Positions 60,258 to 64,000 of a DNA stretch of 64,000 nt are shown here, piece after piece; the stretch's first letter is position 1; every line of letters begins with the position of its first letter. Position numbers and translations under genes: made by a program. The DNA lies in assembly GCF_022346995.1 (NCBI RefSeq), contig NZ_JAKRNM010000007.1:124001-188000 (forward strand). Reading direction: 5' to 3'. The DNA is from Paenibacillus sp. ACRRY. Lineage in GTDB: Bacteria > Bacillota > Bacilli > Paenibacillales > Paenibacillaceae. Below the pieces are notes generated by a model. That model was not told the origin of the DNA. It saw nothing but the letters and a program-made list of their open reading frames with translations, and did no database searches.

Positions 60258-61484
60258 TTGGATGCTACTGCAAACAATCATGGCAAATTAAATCCGGTCT
60301 CGTTTTCCTTTATCCGGTTTTATATGCTGGCTTTTTTATTTTTTGCCGCAAATTCGGCCTTAACGATTATTCTTCCACTGAGAAGTGAGGCAGCAGGGTT
60401 AAGTCAGGCCGAAATTGGCCTCATGATGGGAGCTTACATGTTCACTTGTATGCTTTTGAGGCCACTGGCTGCACAGCTTCTGGGGAAACATGGTCCCCTC
60501 CGGGTCATGCAATGGCTGCTGCTTTTGCATGCCGTAACACTGGTGCTTTTCATGATTGGTGATGTGGATGCTTACCTCTGGCTTCGGGCATTGCAAGGCG
60601 TGGCGACTGCGTTTTTCTCCATGACCATGCAGGCTGGCATTGTGGAAAAGCTCGAAGATAGGGACCGGGCACAGGGGTTATCGATGTATACACTCTTTAC
60701 GATGGTTCCCTCTCTTATCGTTCCGATTCTGGCGATACAAATCTGGGAAAGTGCCCGCGAGATATGGTTTACGGTCCTCATGATTGGTTTGGCTGTACTG
60801 CCACTGCTAATCGGATACCGTGTAGATCTGCCCAGGCGTACGGTGCAAAATCAGTCATATACGCTAAGGGACATGATCCGCTCCTTTCGTGGTATTTGGC
60901 GCAGTACACCACTGTTGATCAGCAGCGTAGTCATGCTGTGTGCTTCCTGCGTATTTGGAGCAACGGCGACGTTTCTTCCGCTGTATATGGTATCGACGGG
61001 ACTTGCGAGTGCCGGGGTGTTTTTAACGATCCAGGGACTGGTTGTTATTCTATGCCGATTTATGCTGCGCAAAAAAATACCTTCCGACGGCAGCTGGAAT
61101 ACCTGGCTAATTGCCGGATTACTGCTGTGTGCAGCTCTGGGAACCCAGATGCTCGCACTGCTGGAGCTCATTGGTCCCCTGGTGTACTTGTCCGCGGTGT
61201 TTAGTGGTTTTGCCCTGGCACTCATGTATCCCACATTAACGACATACCTGTCTTTCGTGCTCCCTGCCGATTCCAGGTATGTATTGATGGGCATGTTCAT
61301 GTCCTCCTACGATCTGGGTTTCTCCTTGGGCGGACTCGCCATGGGCTTGATTGTTCAGAACAGCTCCTATTCCACGATGTTTACGATCTGTACGTTACTT
61401 TCCTTGGTTGCCATGATGCTGGTCGTCATATTTAGAAAACGGATGGAATCAGGAAATGGAGAAAGGCTCTCTACTGCAAACTGA
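60258..61484 (+). CDS. Second MFS transporter, CntE paralogue
   Basis: 408-residue MFS protein related to CntE, with matching segments such as TIILPLRSEAAGLSQAEIG, MGAYMFTCMLLRPLAAQL and KKIPSDGSWN. TTG start at 60258 with GTGGGG upstream; no better codon was found. It has its own promoter and Zur-like box. It may export the metallophore, an apo- or shunt product, or a different zincophore. An additional exporter is not part of the S. aureus cnt operon. Confidence 0.85.
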   Translation: MDATANNHGKLNPVSFSFIRFYMLAFLFFAANSALTIILPLRSEAAGLSQAEIGLMMGAYMFTCMLLRPLAAQLLGKHGPLRVMQWLLLLHAVTLVLFMIGDVDAYLWLRALQGVATAFFSMTMQAGIVEKLEDRDRAQGLSMYTLFTMVPSLIVPILAIQIWESAREIWFTVLMIGLAVLPLLIGYRVDLPRRTVQNQSYTLRDMIRSFRGIWRSTPLLISSVVMLCASCVFGATATFLPLYMVSTGLASAGVFLTIQGLVVILCRFMLRKKIPSDGSWNTWLIAGLLLCAALGTQMLALLELIGPLVYLSAVFSGFALALMYPTLTTYLSFVLPADSRYVLMGMFMSSYDLGFSLGGLAMGLIVQNSSYSTMFTICTLLSLVAMMLVVIFRKRMESGNGERLSTAN

Positions 61485-61617
61485 GAAAACTCTCTGGACA
61501 GGCAATGCTTTGTTATGTGCTGGTTTAACGACTCGTACTGGCTGACCTTAGACTGCTATTTGGATGCAAAAGTTAAAAGGCTTACGGACTAATTTTCGGG
61601 AGGCATCATGATGATGC

Positions 61618-61651
61618 GAACTACCGGAACCAGATCGTAGGTCTTTTTTTT
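61618..61651 (+). terminator. Terminator after the second MFS gene
   Basis: GAACTAC (61618-61624) pairs with GTAGGTC (61637-61643) with one mismatch, followed by eight T. Confidence 0.5.
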
Positions 61652-61662
61652 ACAGAAATGAT

Positions 61663-61691
61663 TTGACAAGAGAAGCCAACAGGATTATAGT
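61663..61691 (+). promoter_or_regulatory. Promoter of the COG0523-rpsN operon
   Basis: TTGACA (61663-61668) and TATAGT (61686-61691), spacing 17. Confidence 0.75.
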
Positions 61692-61703
61692 CATTGTTGT
61701 TAA

Positions 61704-61718
61704 TCGTAATAATTACTA
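61704..61718 (+). promoter_or_regulatory. Zur-like box in front of the COG0523 gene
   Basis: TCGTAAT-A-ATTACTA matches the Zur consensus TCGTAAT-N-ATTACGA at all but one position and lies 13 bases after the -10. Confidence 0.82.
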
Positions 61719-61764
61719 ATAAGGCTGATAACCTATTGGCTGTCGCTATAAGGAGCAGATATAA

Positions 61765-62961
61765 ATGATACAAAAGCAAGTTCCGGTAACGGTCCTCAGC
61801 GGTTACCTTGGTTCAGGTAAAACGACGGTGCTTAATCATGTATTGCACAATCGGCAGGGGCTTAAGGTAGCCGTCATTGTGAATGACATGAGTGAGGTGA
61901 ACATTGATGCAGCGCTGGTCAAGGGGGAAGCCACGTTGTCAAGAACGGAAGAGAAGCTGGTTGAGCTATCCAATGGCTGCATCTGCTGCACGCTGCGGGA
62001 TGATCTGATGCAGGAAATCGAGAAACTGGTGAACGAAGGCCGGTTCGATTATATCCTGATTGAATCCACGGGCATCAGTGAGCCAGTTCCGGTAGCGCAG
62101 ACCTTTACATACGCCGATGAAGAATCGGGTATTGATCTGACAAGTCTGGCGAAGCTGGACTGCCTGGTAACGGTGGTGGACGCCAACCGGTTCTGGCATG
62201 ATTTTGCCTCAGGACAGAGCCTTCTGGATCGGCATCAGGCAGCAGGAGAGGAAGATACCCGTGACGTGGTGGATTTGTTGATTGACCAGATTGAGACGTG
62301 TGATGTCCTGCTGCTGAACAAATGTGATCTGGTCGATGAAGTGGAGCTGAACAAGCTTGAAGGTATCATCCGTAAACTTCAGCCCCATGCCAAGATTATT
62401 CGGACAGTGAAGGGGCAGGTGAATCCTGCTGAGATTTTGAATACCGGTCTCTTTGATTTTGAAAAAGCGAGCATGTCAGCCGGATGGATTCAGGAGCTGG
62501 AAAAAGAATCACACACCCCCGAGACGGAAGAGTACGGAATTGGCTCCTTCGTGTACCGTCGCAGAAAGCCATTCCATCCCTCACGTCTGGCTGAGTTCAT
62601 GAGCTACTGGCCGGAAGAGGTCGTTCGCGCCAAAGGCCTGGTTTGGCTGGCGGCTGAAGGAGACGTTGCAGCAAGCCTGAGCCAGGCGGGGCCTTCCATT
62701 CAGTTTGGACCTGCAGGACACTGGGTCGCGGCCTTGCCGGAAGCGGACAAGGAATTGATTTTTCGCACCGAGCCGGATGTCCTGGAAAAATGGGATGCCC
62801 AGTGGGGAGACCGTCAGACCGAGCTGGTGATGATCGGGATCGAGATGGAGCGTGACATGATTGAGGATGAGCTGGACCAGTGTCTGCTTAGTGATGAGGA
62901 GATGCAAGCCGATTGGGGAGGGTTTGATAATCCCCTGCCGTGGCCTGTTGAAACTGTCTGA
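61765..62961 (+). CDS. zagA: COG0523 (CobW/ZagA) family zinc metallochaperone GTPase
   Basis: 398-residue G3E-family GTPase. Walker A GYLGSGKT (residues 13-20), zinc-binding CxCC in GCICC (C72, C74, C75), switch LIESTGISEP and base-recognition NKCD. The C-terminal CobW domain follows. ZagA (YciC) of B. subtilis is made under zinc shortage and delivers zinc to client enzymes. AAGGAG precedes the ATG. The Zur-like box in its leader and the zinc-free S14 gene behind it support a zinc role over cobalt or nickel. Confidence 0.9.
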   Translation: MIQKQVPVTVLSGYLGSGKTTVLNHVLHNRQGLKVAVIVNDMSEVNIDAALVKGEATLSRTEEKLVELSNGCICCTLRDDLMQEIEKLVNEGRFDYILIESTGISEPVPVAQTFTYADEESGIDLTSLAKLDCLVTVVDANRFWHDFASGQSLLDRHQAAGEEDTRDVVDLLIDQIETCDVLLLNKCDLVDEVELNKLEGIIRKLQPHAKIIRTVKGQVNPAEILNTGLFDFEKASMSAGWIQELEKESHTPETEEYGIGSFVYRRRKPFHPSRLAEFMSYWPEEVVRAKGLVWLAAEGDVAASLSQAGPSIQFGPAGHWVAALPEADKELIFRTEPDVLEKWDAQWGDRQTELVMIGIEMERDMIEDELDQCLLSDEEMQADWGGFDNPLPWPVETV

Positions 62962-63030
62962 TCGGAAGAAGGTTCTGTAATCGGAATTGTAAGGTGTAAC
63001 ATGTTCAAAAAAATCGTAGAGGAGCTGTAA

Positions 63031-63303
63031 ATGATGGCCAAAAAATCAAAAGTCGTTCGTGAAAAACAGCGTCAGGCAACGGTAGCCAAGTACGCAGAGT
63101 TGCGCCGGGAGCTGAAGGAAAAAGGAGATTACGAAGCACTGCAGAAGTTGCCGCGTAACGCCTCTCCAACGAGATTGAAAAATCGCTGCGAACTGACGGG
63201 ACGTCCAAGAGGATATTTGCGCAAATTCAAGGTTTCACGTATTGTCTTCCGCGAACTGGCCCATCAGGGACAGGTTCCGGGTGTGACCAAGTCCAGCTGG
63301 TAA
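63031..63303 (+). CDS. rpsN: 30S ribosomal protein S14, zinc-independent (C-) paralogue
   Basis: 90 residues. The usual zinc-binding CxxC-x-CxxC set is absent: only one cysteine (C53, in NRCELTGRPRGYLRKFKVSR) remains. This C- form replaces the zinc-bearing S14 in ribosomes when zinc is short, as with the Zur-controlled YhzA of B. subtilis. AGAGGAG lies before ATG 63031; a second ATG follows at once. It is co-directional with the COG0523 gene, with 69 bases between. Confidence 0.92.
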   Translation: MMAKKSKVVREKQRQATVAKYAELRRELKEKGDYEALQKLPRNASPTRLKNRCELTGRPRGYLRKFKVSRIVFRELAHQGQVPGVTKSSW

Positions 63304-63308
63304 AATGG

Positions 63309-64000
63309 ATGAGCCATTCATTTGATTATGATTGTGTCATCGTAGGAGGGGGGCCAGCCGGTATCGGTATGGCCTCTGTTCTGCAGGATCTGGGTATGAC
63401 TCGATTCACTGTTCTGGAACGCCATGAAGTTGGGGCGACTTTTCTAGCATGACCTGAGGAAATGCGACTGATCACGCCTTCCTTTACAAGCAATGCCTAC
63501 GGCATGATGGATCTGAATGCGGTCGCGTTGAAGACATCGCCTGCGTATACGCTGGGCACAGAACATCCAACAGGATTGGAGTATGCACAGTATCTGCAGG
63601 TAGTGAGCCAGTATAGGAAATTACCTGTGCAAACGGGAGTGGACGTGTCAGAGGTAATCCCAGAGAATGACGGTTTTCGTCTGATTCACTCGGGTGGAGA
63701 ATTACGTTCAAGGTATGTGATCTGGGCGGCTGGTGAATTCCAGTATCCTAAGCTGGATTCCTTTTCAGGGGCCGAATATGGTGTACATAGCAGCTTGTTC
63801 TCGAGCTGGACAGCAGTCCAGGGAGATGAATGTGTCATCATTGGTGGATATGAGAGCGGGGTGGATGCAGCTATTCACCTGAGCAAATTAGGAAAAAAAG
63901 TAACGGTGATTGATCGAAACAGTCGTGGTTTGTCCAAGGGGAGCAGTGATCCAAGTGTGGAACTCAGTCCCTATACCAAAGATCGCCTCCGAACGGAAAT
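63309..64000 (+). pseudogene. FAD/NAD(P)-dependent oxidoreductase, interrupted by TGA at codon 48 (3' end outside window)
   Basis: From ATG 63309, five bases after rpsN, the frame reads MSHSFDYDCVIVGGGPAGIG (FAD-binding) to GATFLA, then TGA at 63450-63452, and continues in the same frame as PEEMRLITPSF, later VIWAAGEFQYPKL and CVIIGGYESGVDAAIHLSKLG (second dinucleotide fold; in part), to the end of the window without another stop. Homologues have tryptophan at this place (WPEEMRLITPSF), so TGG has become TGA. It is therefore a recent nonsense mutation or a sequencing error; readthrough is also possible. The protein belongs to the CzcO/YpdA-like flavoproteins. Confidence 0.8.

Overview
The window looks like chromosomal DNA of a Paenibacillus species (Bacillota, spore-forming, roughly 50% GC). 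Evidence: strong AGGAGG-type ribosome binding sites, GTG/TTG starts, spore genes (a YjcZ-type peptide, a YheC/YheD ATP-grasp coat protein, an SpsI-like nucleotidyltransferase), EcsAB, a three-gene succinate dehydrogenase operon with a cytochrome b558-type SdhC, and families typical of Bacillales. No rRNA, tRNA, prophage, insertion sequence or CRISPR array was seen.

Layout. 1-16000 is mostly core genome: the 3' end of uvrC, a CPBP membrane protease, a KtrB/KtrA-type potassium transporter behind a long structured leader with a terminator-like hairpin, a LysR gene divergent from sdhCAB, two metallophosphoesterases (one with a Tat signal), a GNAT acetyltransferase, a PHP-type histidinol phosphatase, another LysR gene, cheX and a short-chain dehydrogenase. 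16000-27200 holds a YfmL-like DEAD-box helicase, ecsAB, a 41-codon YjcZ-type sporulation gene, an aminotransferase, a pyridoxamine-phosphate-oxidase-like gene divergent from a MocR regulator that has lost its Schiff-base lysine, an AraC regulator, psd and yheC/D.

27200-39700 is the most unusual region. A 1755-residue protein made of 135 in-register decapeptides (the last 63 as nine 210-bp super-repeats), with a short C-terminal domain ending in WIAAGPAN, is followed by a tight array of four GT2-like glycosyltransferases, an SpsI-like glucose-1-phosphate nucleotidyltransferase and a GT-D-fold protein. Several of the transferases share basic N-terminal tails and a Y-x-x-G repeat linker. With the divergent spore-coat gene, this suggests a glycosylated fibre on the spore surface.

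41000-50600 is a sulfur-scavenging cluster related to the B. subtilis ytm/ytn genes: YtnI-like glutaredoxin, YtnJ-like monooxygenase, FMN reductase, YtmO-like oxidoreductase, M20 deacylase and a LysR regulator. It has a peptide-type ABC importer lacking ATPases. Three sites of the form TAAWNC-N12-TAGG lie in front of its transcription units and resemble CymR operators.

50700-64000 is a zinc-starvation region. cntKLMABCDFE (opine metallophore synthesis, import and export) is followed by a second MFS exporter, a COG0523 GTPase, a zinc-free S14 protein and a flavoprotein gene broken by TGA at codon 48. Three 7-1-7 Zur-like boxes sit just downstream of three good sigma-A promoters. CntM carries the residues reported to select NADPH and pyruvate, so the predicted product is staphylopine rather than the bacillopaline reported for P. 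mucilaginosus.
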